Below, in pieces: positions 6,376 through 14,199 of a DNA stretch of 16,785 nucleotides. The DNA lies in NCBI GenBank assembly GCA_023457035.1, contig JAEWNN010000006.1, positions 1-16,785 on the forward strand, given 5' to 3'. How positions within the stretch are numbered: the first letter of the stretch is position 1; every line of letters starts with the position of its first letter. This stretch comes from Verrucomicrobiota bacterium (GTDB taxonomy: Bacteria; Verrucomicrobiota; Verrucomicrobiia; Opitutales; Opitutaceae). The translations under genes and the position numbers were made by a program. Under the pieces are notes generated by a model that saw only the letters and a list, made by a program, of their open reading frames with translations, was not told the origin of the DNA and ran no database searches.

Positions 6376-8496
6376 ATGCGTAAACGCGTTCTTGCGCCCC
6401 TCCTCGGCGGGCTCGCCCTCGCCGGCAGTCTCGCCGCCGCCGAGAATCCCCTGCTCGTCGAGAGCACCCTCCAGTTCGGCTACCCGCGCTTCGACCTCAT
6501 CCGCGACGAACACTTCCGCCCCGCCTACGAGGCCGCCATGGCCGAAAGCCTCCGCGAGATCGAGGCCATCGCCACCGACCCCGCCGCACCGACCTTCGCC
6601 AACACGATCGAAGCCCTCGAACGCGCCGGCTTCGCCCTCGAGCGCATCGAGCGCCTCTTCGGCGGTCTCAACTCCACCAACACAAACCCCGCCCTCCAGG
6701 CCGTGGAGCAGGAGATGGCGCCCAAGCTCGCCGCCCACGCTGACACCATCCTCCTCAACCCCGCGCTCTTCGCCCGCATCGACGCGCTCCACGCCCGCCG
6801 CGCCGCGCTCGGCCTCGATGCCGAATCCCTCCGCGCCCTCGAGCGCACGCACACCGGCTTCGTCCGCTCCGGCGCCCGCCTCGGCGCCGCCGAGCAGGAA
6901 CGCCTCCGCGCCCTCAACGCCGAGCTCGCCACCCTCGAGACCACGTTCTCGCAGAACCTCCTGAAGGAGACCAACGCCTCCTCCGTGCTCGTCGCCACCC
7001 GCGCCGAGCTCGCCGGCTGGTCCGAGGCCGCCCTCACCGCCGCCGCCGCGGCCGCGCAGGAGGCCGGCCACGACGGCCAGTTCCTCGTGCGCCTCGTCAA
7101 CACCACCGGGCAGCCGCCGCTCGACTCCCTCACCGACCGCGCCGTGCGCGAGCGCCTCCAGCAGGCCTCGCTCGCCCGCGGCTCCCGCGGCGGCGAATTC
7201 GACAACCGCGCCATCGTCGCTCGCCTCGCCCGCCTGCGCGCCGAGCGCGCCGCGCTCCTCGGCTACGCCAACCACGCCGCCTTCATCCTCGACGACCAGA
7301 CCGCCCGCACCGCCGAGGCCGTCGACCAACTCCTGCTCCGGCTCGCCCCGGCCGCCGTGGCCAACGCCCGCCGCGAGGCCGCCGACCTCCAGCGCCTGCT
7401 CGCCGCCGACCACCCCGGCGCCACGCTCGCGCCCTGGGACTGGGCGTTCTACTCCGAGAAGGTCCGCGCCGAGAAGTACGCCTTCGACGAGTCGCAACTC
7501 CGCCCCTACTTCGAACTCCACCGCGTGCTCAACGACGGCGTGTTCTTCGCCGCCACCCGACTCTACGGGATCACCTTCCGCGAGCGCACCGACCTCCCGC
7601 GCTACCACCCCGACACCACCGTGTACGAGGTGCTCGACACCGACGGCACCCCGCTCGCGCTCCTCATCGTCGACCCGTACTCCCGCCCCACCAAGCGCGG
7701 CGGCGCGTGGGCCAACGCCTACGTTTCCCAGAGCGGCCTGCGCGGCACGCACCCGGTGATCGGGCTGCACCTCAACGTCCCGCCCCCGCCCGCCGGCGAG
7801 CCCACGCTGCTCACCTTGGACGAGGTCATCACCGCCTTCCACGAGTTCGGCCACAACCTGCACTCGCTCTTCTCCGCCGTGCAGTATCCGCGCTTCTCGG
7901 GCACGAGCGTGCCGCGCGACTTCGTGGAGTTCCCCTCGCAGGTGAACGAGATGTGGGCGACCTGGCCCGAGGTGCTGGCCCACTACGCCAAGCACCACCA
8001 GACCGGCGCGCCGCTTCCGGCCGAGCTGGTCGCGAAGATCACGGCCGCCGCGAAGTTCAATCAAGGCCACGCCACCACCGAGTACCTCGCCGCGGCCCTG
8101 CTCGACCAGGCCTGGCATCGCCTCACCCCCGCCGAGGTGCCCGAGGCCGACGGTGTGCTCGCCTTCGAGGCTGCCGCGCTCCGGCGCGCCGGGATGGACT
8201 TCGCGCCCGTGCCGCCGCGCTACCGCAGCACCTACTTCAACCACATCTTCGCCGGCGGCTACTCGGCCGGCTACTACTCCTACATCTGGGCCGAGGTGCT
8301 CGACGCCGACACCGTCGCGTGGTTCAAGCGCAACGGCGGCCTGCAGCGCGCCAACGGCGACCGCTTCCGCGCGCTGGTGCTCTCCCGCGGCGGCAGCGCC
8401 GAGGCGATGGAGCTCTACCGCGCCTTCCGCGGCGGCGACCCCGAGCTGCAGCCCCTGCTCGAGCGCCGCGGTCTCGAAGCCCCGGCCGCCAACTGA
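6376..8496 (+). CDS. periplasmic M3-family zinc peptidase (peptidyl-dipeptidase Dcp-like)
   Basis: The 706-residue product starts at the ATG at 6376, which gives a clean signal peptide (MRKRVLAPLLGGLALAGSLA before AAENPLL). The mature N-terminal half is the long helical region of M3 peptidases (FDLIRDEHFRPAYEAAM and onward). The zinc site is HEFGHNLH, with His489, Glu490 and His493, and the third ligand Glu518 lies in PRDFVEFPSQVNE. Downstream FNQGHATTEYLAAALLDQAW and FAGGYSAGYYSYIWAEVLDAD complete the Dcp/oligopeptidase A pattern. These enzymes cut short peptides, and Dcp removes C-terminal dipeptides. SGTSVPRDFVEFPSQ favours Dcp over oligopeptidase A. Export to the periplasm and a nutritional peptide-degrading role are inferred. 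Codon use is strongly G/C-ending. The gene converges on the xylanase gene. Confidence 0.93.
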   Translation: MRKRVLAPLLGGLALAGSLAAAENPLLVESTLQFGYPRFDLIRDEHFRPAYEAAMAESLREIEAIATDPAAPTFANTIEALERAGFALERIERLFGGLNSTNTNPALQAVEQEMAPKLAAHADTILLNPALFARIDALHARRAALGLDAESLRALERTHTGFVRSGARLGAAEQERLRALNAELATLETTFSQNLLKETNASSVLVATRAELAGWSEAALTAAAAAAQEAGHDGQFLVRLVNTTGQPPLDSLTDRAVRERLQQASLARGSRGGEFDNRAIVARLARLRAERAALLGYANHAAFILDDQTARTAEAVDQLLLRLAPAAVANARREAADLQRLLAADHPGATLAPWDWAFYSEKVRAEKYAFDESQLRPYFELHRVLNDGVFFAATRLYGITFRERTDLPRYHPDTTVYEVLDTDGTPLALLIVDPYSRPTKRGGAWANAYVSQSGLRGTHPVIGLHLNVPPPPAGEPTLLTLDEVITAFHEFGHNLHSLFSAVQYPRFSGTSVPRDFVEFPSQVNEMWATWPEVLAHYAKHHQTGAPLPAELVAKITAAAKFNQGHATTEYLAAALLDQAWHRLTPAEVPEADGVLAFEAAALRRAGMDFAPVPPRYRSTYFNHIFAGGYSAGYYSYIWAEVLDADTVAWFKRNGGLQRANGDRFRALVLSRGGSAEAMELYRAFRGGDPELQPLLERRGLEAPAAN

Positions 8497-8571
8497 AGGC
8501 GTTGCTCCTCCAGGGCGCGCAACAGCGTCCCAAGGTCCGCGTCCTCACGAAAAGCGCAGTTGGACCCGACA

Positions 8572-8719
8572 GAAGGTAACGAAGAGAACGAAGTGTGAAC
8601 GAGTTGGATAACACAATCCGTGGTCTCGGTCTTCATCTGGCAGATGAAGGGAACTCCGCCCGGCCAGTGGCGCTCATCTCCGTGGGTCCGCAGTGCCTTT
8701 GTTTCCTTCGTTACCTTAT
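8572..8719. repeat. intergenic inverted repeat with 9-base subunits
   Basis: AAGGTAACGAAG (8573-8584) and CTTCGTTACCTT (8706-8717) are perfect 12-base inverted arms about 120 bases apart. Both arms continue as 9-base units: GAAGGTAAC and GAAGAGAAC on the left, and on the complement of the right arm TAAGGTAAC and GAAGGAAAC. The element fills most of the 309-base gap between the convergent M3 peptidase and xylanase genes. I see no gene in that gap. Confidence 0.65.
8631..8649. terminator. hairpin between convergent genes
   Basis: CTTCATCT (8631-8638) and AGATGAAG (8642-8649) form a perfect 8-bp stem with a 3-base loop, inside the inverted repeat between two convergent genes. This is a natural place for a bidirectional terminator, but neither side has a T tract. 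Confidence 0.35.
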
Positions 8720-8771
8720 GTCGTCTTCGGAATCTGGGATCATACCAACAGCCACCCGAAACTGGACTTGT

Positions 8772-8810
8772 CGTAGCGGCGGGGCGCGTGGCGACCCGCC
8801 AGCCGCTACG
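8772..8810 (-). terminator. long hairpin overlapping the xylanase stop codon
   Basis: CGTAGCGGC (8772-8780) and GCCGCTACG (8802-8810) are perfect 9-bp arms. The G/C-rich loop could pair further (GGGG with CCC). The right arm contains the xylanase TAG (8806-8808), so the structure would form at the end of that message. It has no T tract and may be a copy of a dispersed palindrome. Confidence 0.45.
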
Positions 8811-9924
8811 GCGCAGAGAGCGCCTTGATGACGGCGTCGTAGGCCGGCTTCGGCTGGTGCTGGGCGTCGAAGAGCAGCGGGTGGTCGCGGCGGCCCTTGA
8901 TCGGCCAGTCGCCCAGCCAGGTGTCGGCATCGGTCAGGCCCCAGAAGGTGACGCGCTTGATGCTCGCGGCGTGGCGGCGGTACACGGCGAAGAGCGCGGC
9001 GTAGTAGGCGGCGAGTTCCTGCTGCCGGGCGGCGGTGAGGCCCTCGCGGTAGGGATCGAGCTCGGCGCGGTGTTCCTGGAGATGCGCGATGTCGGCCCCG
9101 TAGTAGTTGTCGGGTCGGGGCAGCACGCTCACGTCGAGCTCGGTGATCTGCACCTTGATGCCGGCCTGGGCGAAGGCCGCGATCGTCTCGTCCACCTGCT
9201 GGGGCGTCGGGCTGCCGATCGCGCAGTGCTCCTGCAGGCCCACGGCATGCACGGGCAGCCCGGAGGCGCGGATACGGTTGACCAGCTCGATCACCGTCTT
9301 GCGCTTCTCCGGAAACCACAGGCAGTACTCGTTGTAGTAGAGTTCGGCGCCGGGATCGGCCTCGTGCGCGGAGCGGAACGCCTCGATGATGCCCTCCTCG
9401 CCCAGGATCCGGTACCACGGGAGGTCGGTGCGGATACCGCCGGTGTCGGCGACGGCTTCGTTGACCACGTCCCAACCGGTGATCCGGCCCTTGTAGCGGC
9501 CCACCACGGTGCGGATGTGCTCGCGCAGCGTCGCCAGGAGCTGCGGGGCGGTCTTGGGGGAGCCGTCGGCGTTTTTGAAGACCCAGTCCGGCGTCTGGTA
9601 GTGCCACATCAGGGTGTGGCCGAGGATGTTGAGGTGGCGCTGGGTGCCGAACTCGACGTAGCGGTCGGCGACGGAGAAGTCGTAGCGGTCCGGCTCGGGA
9701 TGCACGGATTCCCATTTCAGGCAGTTCTCGGGCGAGACGGCGTCGAAATGGCGGTCGAACAGCGCGACCGACTCCTGGTCGGTGCCGAGGATGACCTTCT
9801 CGTTGATGGCGGCGGCGACGAGGAAGCGCCCCTGGGCGGCGGCCTTGAGGGACGGCGGCTGGGGCTCGGCGTGCAGCACGACGAAGGCGCCGAGGAGGGC
9901 GCAGGCGGGAAGCAATGTTCTCAT
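8806..9924 (-). CDS. secreted GH10 endo-1,4-beta-xylanase
   Basis: The 372-residue product starts at the ATG at 9924, giving a signal peptide (MRTLLPACALLGAFVVLHA) followed directly by one GH10 barrel. A longer open frame upstream is Pro/Ser-rich and lacks family character. GH10 signatures are FDAVSPENCLKWESVHPEPD (60-79), GHTLMWH (102-108), WDVVNEAVAD with the acid/base Glu156, and ITELDVSV with the nucleophile Glu262. WGLTDADTWL closes the barrel. The enzyme cuts internal beta-1,4 bonds of xylan by a retaining mechanism. No carbohydrate-binding module or sorting domain is present, so it is probably periplasmic or simply secreted. It could supply oligosaccharides for the nearby TonB receptor and sugar-acid genes, though it is not in their operon. 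The leader before the ATG is pyrimidine-rich, with no Shine-Dalgarno sequence. Confidence 0.95.
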   Translation of the reverse strand: MRTLLPACALLGAFVVLHAEPQPPSLKAAAQGRFLVAAAINEKVILGTDQESVALFDRHFDAVSPENCLKWESVHPEPDRYDFSVADRYVEFGTQRHLNILGHTLMWHYQTPDWVFKNADGSPKTAPQLLATLREHIRTVVGRYKGRITGWDVVNEAVADTGGIRTDLPWYRILGEEGIIEAFRSAHEADPGAELYYNEYCLWFPEKRKTVIELVNRIRASGLPVHAVGLQEHCAIGSPTPQQVDETIAAFAQAGIKVQITELDVSVLPRPDNYYGADIAHLQEHRAELDPYREGLTAARQQELAAYYAALFAVYRRHAASIKRVTFWGLTDADTWLGDWPIKGRRDHPLLFDAQHQPKPAYDAVIKALSAP

Positions 9925-10263
9925 GGGGATAGGGGAAGGGGGTGGAGTTGGAGCGCGCAGCGTGTCGGTCGGCTGGCCGAGATTCAACTCCGCGCTCCGC
10001 GGCCACGGGGGGCTGTTGGCGGCGGACATGGTGCTCGGGGTCGAGCCGGAGAAAGGCGTGCCCGGCGTCGGCATGGTCGGCGGCGAGAACACCTATCGAG
10101 TGACACCGCCGGCGGCGTGAGCGGGGTGGTGGTTTTATTGGTGCGGGACGATGGGTAAGCTGACATGAACAGGGCATGACAGCGGGGAATGATCGGGTGC
10201 GGATTGTGGCGGATGATCGGGAGAATGCGGGCGGCGTGATCGGGGCGCTGCAACGGCACGAGG
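9925..10263. other. xylanase 5' region and unexplained sequence
   Basis: The first part must hold the xylanase promoter and 5' leader, but I see no clear -35/-10 pair. Open frames cross the region on both strands, with no start context, domain or signal peptide that I recognise. The stretch upstream of 10264 may be decayed coding sequence belonging to the fragment described next. Confidence 0.3.
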
Positions 10264-10446
10264 ATGTTCGCGAAACCCGGCATCGCGACGCTGCGCGACT
10301 ACGAGGCACAGCGGAAGCAGGGCCTCGACCCGGTGTTCATCCCGTCGCGCTGCGGCATCGAGGGCGCCGAACTCTGGAACGAGATCGCGACCAAGACCTA
10401 CCCGCAGCAGCTCGCCGCGCTGCAGGCGAAGGAAGCGGGGAGGTGA
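10264..10446 (+). pseudogene. 60-codon fragment, possibly the C-terminal tail of a transporter
   Basis: The frame encodes 60 residues beginning MFAKPGIATLRDYEAQRK and continuing GLDPVFIPSRCGIEGAELWN. It is soluble and charged, without a membrane segment. The pattern (short basic stretch, DYEAQ, then GLDPVF-P---GI--AELW) reminds me of the cytoplasmic tail of alanine/glycine:cation symporters, whose membrane part would have to precede it. The frame is closed by a TGA upstream, and no hydrophobic helices are found there. It is therefore either a remnant of a deleted gene or a small independent protein. G/C-ending codons suggest it was once a resident coding sequence. The transporter link rests on memory only. 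Confidence 0.3.
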
Positions 10447-10646
10447 GGCAGTCAGACGGGACGGAGAGAATCTGGAACTCAGGAAATCAGGAACGGAAAC
10501 CGGACGGTAGTAGCCGAACGCGACTCGGAATGCAGAGGATCCATTTGCGCGTGGACCAGGGTGCTCCCATCGGCCACAATCTATTGGAGTCAGGGCTTAC
10601 AGACCCGATTCATCAATACACAGCCACCAAACAGCCCACGCCCCTC

Positions 10647-11096
10647 ATGAGCTCACGAAACACCTCCTTAGCCTCACTCCTGCTGATCTGCATCTGTGCC
10701 CTTGCCTGCCGCGCAGAAGAGCCGGCATCTGCGACCCTCGAGAAACCAACGCGGGAGATGACCTCCACTCTCGAAGATGGAACTGTAGTCGTAACGGCCA
10801 AGCTCTATGGCGACTTCGACAAGGCCCCGATGCCCCATGTCATGGCGGTAGCCAAGTATCCGAAGTCACTACGCGCCAATCACACAAGCGGGCAGGCCGT
10901 CGTAAGCTTTACGCTCGACGCCAAAGGCACCGCAAAAGACTTCCAGACGAAGGCAACGAATCCGGACTTCGCCAAAGCTGCGCTCGAAGCAGCGAAACGG
11001 TCACGTTTCGCTGCGGCAAAAAAAGGGGGGAAGACAGTACCTTGCCGTTACGAATGGGTCTTCGACTTCCCCGGCCCGTGGGTGGACGGCAACTAA
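10647..11096 (+). CDS. small exported protein with a stand-alone TonB C-terminal domain
   Basis: The 149-residue product starts at the ATG at 10647. The frame is open further upstream, but only this start places the hydrophobic segment at the N-terminus (SLASLLLICICALACRAEE). The segment can be a signal peptide; Cys21 is not in a canonical lipobox because Ala is at -3. Residues about 70-143 match the TonB C-terminal fold: a YP motif (AKYPKSLR), GQAVVSFTLDAKGTAKDF, FAKAALEAAKRSRF, then KKGGKTVPCRYEWVFDF. Usual TonB proteins have an inner-membrane anchor and a long Pro-rich linker; here both are missing. It may act as a periplasmic partner of outer-membrane receptors, or simply use the fold for binding. 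GC and codon use differ from its neighbours, and it lies inside an inverted-repeat element, suggesting transfer or mobility. No Shine-Dalgarno sequence is visible. Confidence 0.78.
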   Translation: MSSRNTSLASLLLICICALACRAEEPASATLEKPTREMTSTLEDGTVVVTAKLYGDFDKAPMPHVMAVAKYPKSLRANHTSGQAVVSFTLDAKGTAKDFQTKATNPDFAKAALEAAKRSRFAAAKKGGKTVPCRYEWVFDFPGPWVDGN

Positions 11097-11156
11097 GGTG
11101 CTACTTCGCAACTGGGGTCGTTCCGGCTTTCGTGAGTTCCAGATTCTCAGGCTCGG

Positions 11157-11177
11157 CTGAACGGCTCCGCCGTTCAG
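11157..11177. terminator. perfect hairpin between convergent genes
   Basis: CTGAACGGC (11157-11165) and GCCGTTCAG (11169-11177) form a perfect 9-bp stem with a TCC loop. It lies between the convergent TonB-domain gene and the larA-like gene and would suit both strands. Neither side has a T tract. Confidence 0.5.
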
Positions 11178-11223
11178 TTACGGGATCGTTCCTGAGTTCC
11201 TGAGTCCCAGATTTGCCGGCTCT

Positions 11224-12501
11224 TCAGTATTCGAAGCGGCCCCTAAAGGCCCAGAGGCCGATGGCGGGGTTCGAGATGTAGAAGATGCGTTCGCCGTCGG
11301 GCATCGTGTTCCAGCCGTCCTTGAGCTTCGCGGGATCGTAGCGCTGCGTCATCGTCGCGAGGTCGGCGTACTGGAAACCGGCGCCCTCGATCTCCCCGCG
11401 GCTGAGGTTGCCGGGGCAATACGTGATGTCGAAGCGGCCCTCGCTGGAGCCGTGGATGAGGTGGGCAGCGGCGCCGAGGTTCTGCTGCAACTCGGCGTTG
11501 GCCTTGGTGGCGGCGAGGGTCTGCGGCGTGCCGTGGTAGCCGTACTTGCGGATGAGACGGTCGATCTCGTGGTCCTCGCCGAATTCCTTCAGCCCGGGCG
11601 CGAGGATGATGAGTTGCCCGCGGTCGGCCATCGCCATGCGGGTGCGGTAGATCGCCTTGTTGCCCAGCCACGTGCTCTTGAACTCGGAGGGATCGAGGTA
11701 GACGACGGCCTTCGTGATCTGCTCGTCGAGCATCTGGAAATTCACCTCGAGCGAGAGCTTCGCGGCCTGGTTGAACACCTCCTGGTCGTCGCCGACGAAG
11801 AGGCCGCGGACCTTCAGCTGGCCGTCGGTGGCGTCGCGGCCGACGACGGTGTGGACGTAGACGATCGGCAGGTGCTTGGTGAAGCGCTCGCCGGCGTAGT
11901 TGAGAATCCGGCGCACGGGCGTGTCGGCCCGGCCCATCATGCGCTCCATGCCGTAAGCGGCGCCGACGAAGTGGCTCTTGTTGATACCCTCGGAGCCGCC
12001 GGTGCCGACGAAGATGTTCTTGTTGTAGTTCGCCATGCCGATGACCTCGTGCGGCACGACCTGGCCGATGGAGAGCACGAGATCGTGGCCGCCGGTGGCG
12101 AGGAGGTTGGCGACCTGCGCGGGCCACGAGAACTCGACCGCGCCGCCGGAGACTTCCCTCACGAACTCCGCCGGCACGGTGCCGAGGGTGGTGATGCCGG
12201 TGCGCCAGTTGTGGACGCGGAAGCGTTCCTCCGGCACGCCCGGGAACATCTCGTGGATCTGCTCGGACGTCATCGGCGAGTGCGTGCCGAGGGCTGGGAG
12301 GATGTCGGTGAGCTGCGCGCCGTAGTAGTCGAAGGCGTAGCGGGTGAGCTCGCCGGCGCGGGAATGGAAGCGCGTGAAGTCGGGCGGGATGGCGAGCACG
12401 CGCTTGCGGGCGCCGAGCTTGGCGAGCGCCTCATGGAGACCGGCGCGAAGATCGGCCGGGGTGAAGACGGTGGAGACGGAGCCGCGGGCGTAGTAGAGCA
12501 T
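11224..12501 (-). CDS. LarA-family nickel-pincer racemase/epimerase homologue
   Basis: The 425-residue protein matches the LarA fold. PPDFTR has Asp41 and Arg44 (LarA has D-x-T-R at 72-75). LGTHSPMTSE has His74. VVPHEVIGMANYNKNIFVG has His151 and Lys161, and SHFVG has His177. In lactate racemase the cofactor Lys184 and Ni ligand His200 lie 10 and 26 residues after His174; Lys161 and His177 lie 10 and 26 after His151, so the nickel-pincer site appears complete. Known homologues act on lactate, malate and other hydroxy acids, including a gluconate 2-epimerase. The neighbouring kinase and IclR regulator favour a sugar-acid substrate, perhaps gluconate/mannonate, but this is inference. It is the last gene of the minus-strand cluster. 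No cofactor genes (larB, larC, larE) are in the window. The start at 12501 gives the family length. Confidence 0.88.
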   Translation of the reverse strand: MLYYARGSVSTVFTPADLRAGLHEALAKLGARKRVLAIPPDFTRFHSRAGELTRYAFDYYGAQLTDILPALGTHSPMTSEQIHEMFPGVPEERFRVHNWRTGITTLGTVPAEFVREVSGGAVEFSWPAQVANLLATGGHDLVLSIGQVVPHEVIGMANYNKNIFVGTGGSEGINKSHFVGAAYGMERMMGRADTPVRRILNYAGERFTKHLPIVYVHTVVGRDATDGQLKVRGLFVGDDQEVFNQAAKLSLEVNFQMLDEQITKAVVYLDPSEFKSTWLGNKAIYRTRMAMADRGQLIILAPGLKEFGEDHEIDRLIRKYGYHGTPQTLAATKANAELQQNLGAAAHLIHGSSEGRFDITYCPGNLSRGEIEGAGFQYADLATMTQRYDPAKLKDGWNTMPDGERIFYISNPAIGLWAFRGRFEY

Positions 12502-12526
12502 GGGAGGGGAGCTTCGTGGTACGGGA

Positions 12527-13060
12527 CTAGGTTTCCGCTTCGGCGGTGGAGACCAGAACGAAGTTCCGGTGCAGCTCCACAGTGCGGATGGAGAAGAAGA
12601 AACCCGAGTATTGCGGATCGTCGCGATCTTCGGCGGGCACAATCCGCCGCTCCGCCTCCCCAGAATCGACGACGTCGGCATGGACCAGAAGCGGCCGCGC
12701 ATCACGCGGCTCCATCGCCACCCGCACTCGTTCGCCCCGCAGCAGCACACCACGGCCTTCGCAGGTGGACGGTCCACGGCCCCACGCGACATGAAAATCG
12801 AGCGCGGTGTCGGCCCGGGCTTCATAGACATCGCCCTTGTGTGGAAACCGGATACCGGCGGGGAGCTGGCTACGCTCGTACTCCAGCGCCCAGCTTGTCT
12901 CCGGCTCCTGGAGGGTGCGTCGCTTGCCGGTCTCGACCTCGTTCATCAGGTCGAGGAGGGTGAGGTTCCAGCCCGCCGGCATGGGCGGGATGGGTGGCGG
13001 CATCTCCGGCGTCTCTGATCCATCAACGGACATCGTCTGTTCGGGGATGTTGAGGTGCAT
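12527..13060 (-). CDS. hypothetical 177-residue protein in the sugar-acid cluster
   Basis: I do not recognise this family. The product is soluble with no signal peptide or membrane segment. An acidic, Pro/Met-rich N-terminus (GSETPEMPPPIPPMPAGW) precedes a helix (LTLLDLMNEVETGKRR) and a strand-rich core. Readable segments of the core are PHKGDVYEARADTALDFHVA, GRGVLLRGERVRVAME and YSGFFFSIRTVELHRNFVLV, which suggest a beta barrel or sandwich. The start could be the ATG at 13060 or at 13033; neither has a Shine-Dalgarno sequence. It lies 56 bases after the kinase gene and 25 bases before the larA-like gene, so co-transcription is likely. A carbohydrate-binding, chaperone or regulatory role would fit but is not shown. 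The long intact frame with neighbours' codon use supports a real gene. Confidence 0.72.
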   Translation of the reverse strand: MHLNIPEQTMSVDGSETPEMPPPIPPMPAGWNLTLLDLMNEVETGKRRTLQEPETSWALEYERSQLPAGIRFPHKGDVYEARADTALDFHVAWGRGPSTCEGRGVLLRGERVRVAMEPRDARPLLVHADVVDSGEAERRIVPAEDRDDPQYSGFFFSIRTVELHRNFVLVSTAEAET

Positions 13061-13116
13061 TCGTGGCGGGGGGCCGGAGAATGCGGCGGCCCCGCAGGAG
13101 AACGGAACTGCGCGCG

Positions 13117-14199
13117 TCAGCGCTGGATGCGGGCGGACCCGCCCTTGGCGAAGGCTTTGACCTGCTCGACGGTCGCCATGGTGGTGTCGCCGGGGAAGGT
13201 CGTCAGCAGCGCGCCGTGGGCCCAGCCGAGGTTGACGGCTTCCTGCTCGGACAGGCCGCTGAGCAGGCCGTAGATGAAGCCGGCCGCGTAGCCGTCGCCG
13301 CCGCCGACGCGGTCGATGACGTCGAGCTCGCACATCGGCGATTGGAAGGTCTGGCCGTTGATCCAGGCGACGGCGCCCCAGGTGTGGCGGTTGGTGGAGT
13401 GCACTTCGCGCAACGTGGTCGCGACGGCCTTCACGTTCGGGAACTTCTTCACGGCCTTGTCGATCACGGCGTAGAAGGCGGTGGGATCGAGCTTGGACTT
13501 CGCCTCGACATCCTGGCCCTCGATGCCGAGGCCCTTCTGGAGATCCTCCTCGTTGCCGACGAGCACGTCGACGTGCTGGACGATGCGGCCGAGCACATCG
13601 AGCGCCTTGGACTGGCCGCCCCAGATGTCCCAGAGCTTCTGGCGGTAGTTGAGGTCAAATGACGTGATCGCGCCGGCCTTCTTCGCGGCCTGCATGGCCT
13701 CGACGATGAGTTCGCCGGTGGTCTCGGAGAGCGCGGCGAAGATGCCGCCGCTGTGGAACCAGCGCACGCCGGCGCCGAAGATCTGGGCCCAGTCGAAGTC
13801 GCCCTTCTTGAGCTGGCCGGCGGCCTCGTTGGAGCGGTTGTAGAACACCACCGGGGCGCGCACGCCCTGGCCGCGGTCGGAGTAGACGGTCGCCATGTTG
13901 GGGCCGCGCACGCCGTCATGCTTGAACTTCTTGTAGAAGGGCTGGACGCCCATGGCGCGCACGCGTTCGGCGATGAGGTCGCCGATCGGGTAGTCGACCA
14001 TCGCGGAGGCGACGCCGGTCTTCAGGCGAAAGCAGTCGGAGAGGTTGGCCGAGACGTTGAACTCGCCGCCACTGACGTGGATGTCGCAGTGGTTGGCCTT
14101 ACGGAAGGGGATCACGCCGGGGTCGAGGCGATGGACGAGCGCGCCGAGCGAGAGGAAATCGAGGGCTCCGGTAGCGGGAATGGTGAGACCGTTGTTCAC
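13117..14199 (-). CDS. PfkB-family sugar kinase, probably 2-keto-3-deoxygluconate kinase
   Basis: The 360-residue protein has the ribokinase/PfkB layout. An N-terminal strand (LDFLSLGALVHRLDPG) leads to SGGEFNVSANLS (Gly44-Gly45, Asn48), a lid region follows, then SFDLNYRQKLW, VLVGNEEDL and the C-terminal signature IDRVGGGDGYAAGFIYGL with catalytic Asp302. FDLNYR and NEEDL are typical of KDG and fructokinase-type members. Beside an IclR regulator and a LarA-like enzyme, KDG kinase is the best guess: ATP plus 2-keto-3-deoxygluconate to the 6-phosphate, then cleavage to pyruvate and glyceraldehyde 3-phosphate by an aldolase not present here. Fructokinase or another aldo-acid kinase remains possible. 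The start is a GTG at 14199 after a pyrimidine-rich leader. The final residues are KGGSARIQR. Confidence 0.86.
   Translation of the reverse strand: MNNGLTIPATGALDFLSLGALVHRLDPGVIPFRKANHCDIHVSGGEFNVSANLSDCFRLKTGVASAMVDYPIGDLIAERVRAMGVQPFYKKFKHDGVRGPNMATVYSDRGQGVRAPVVFYNRSNEAAGQLKKGDFDWAQIFGAGVRWFHSGGIFAALSETTGELIVEAMQAAKKAGAITSFDLNYRQKLWDIWGGQSKALDVLGRIVQHVDVLVGNEEDLQKGLGIEGQDVEAKSKLDPTAFYAVIDKAVKKFPNVKAVATTLREVHSTNRHTWGAVAWINGQTFQSPMCELDVIDRVGGGDGYAAGFIYGLLSGLSEQEAVNLGWAHGALLTTFPGDTTMATVEQVKAFAKGGSARIQR

Larger units (their letters stand above)
10469..11213. mobile_element. lower-GC element bounded by 27-base inverted repeats (cassette-like)
   Basis: The 27 bases at 10469-10495 and the complement of 11187-11213 agree at 25 of 27 positions. 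A second inner copy at 11133-11148 is a perfect 16-base inverted match to 10466-10481. The repeats are built from 8-base units (GGAACTCA, GGAAATCA, GGAACGGA). Between them lies one small gene of about 58% GC by hand count, below its neighbours. There is no transposase, and I did not find a target-site duplication. Confidence 0.5.

Noticed and set aside
9925..10092. N-terminal extension of the xylanase to 10092
   Set aside because: The extra residues are Pro/Ser-rich without family character, while the ATG at 9924 starts a clean signal peptide.
10469..11213. Integron gene cassette
   Set aside because: I found no attC-like core sites or integrase; the ends are built from 8-base units instead.
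11452..12963. Plus-strand frame of 503 codons over the LarA-like gene
   Set aside because: It is antisense to the LarA-like and hypothetical genes. Its Asp/Val/Glu-rich composition is typical of a complement artefact.
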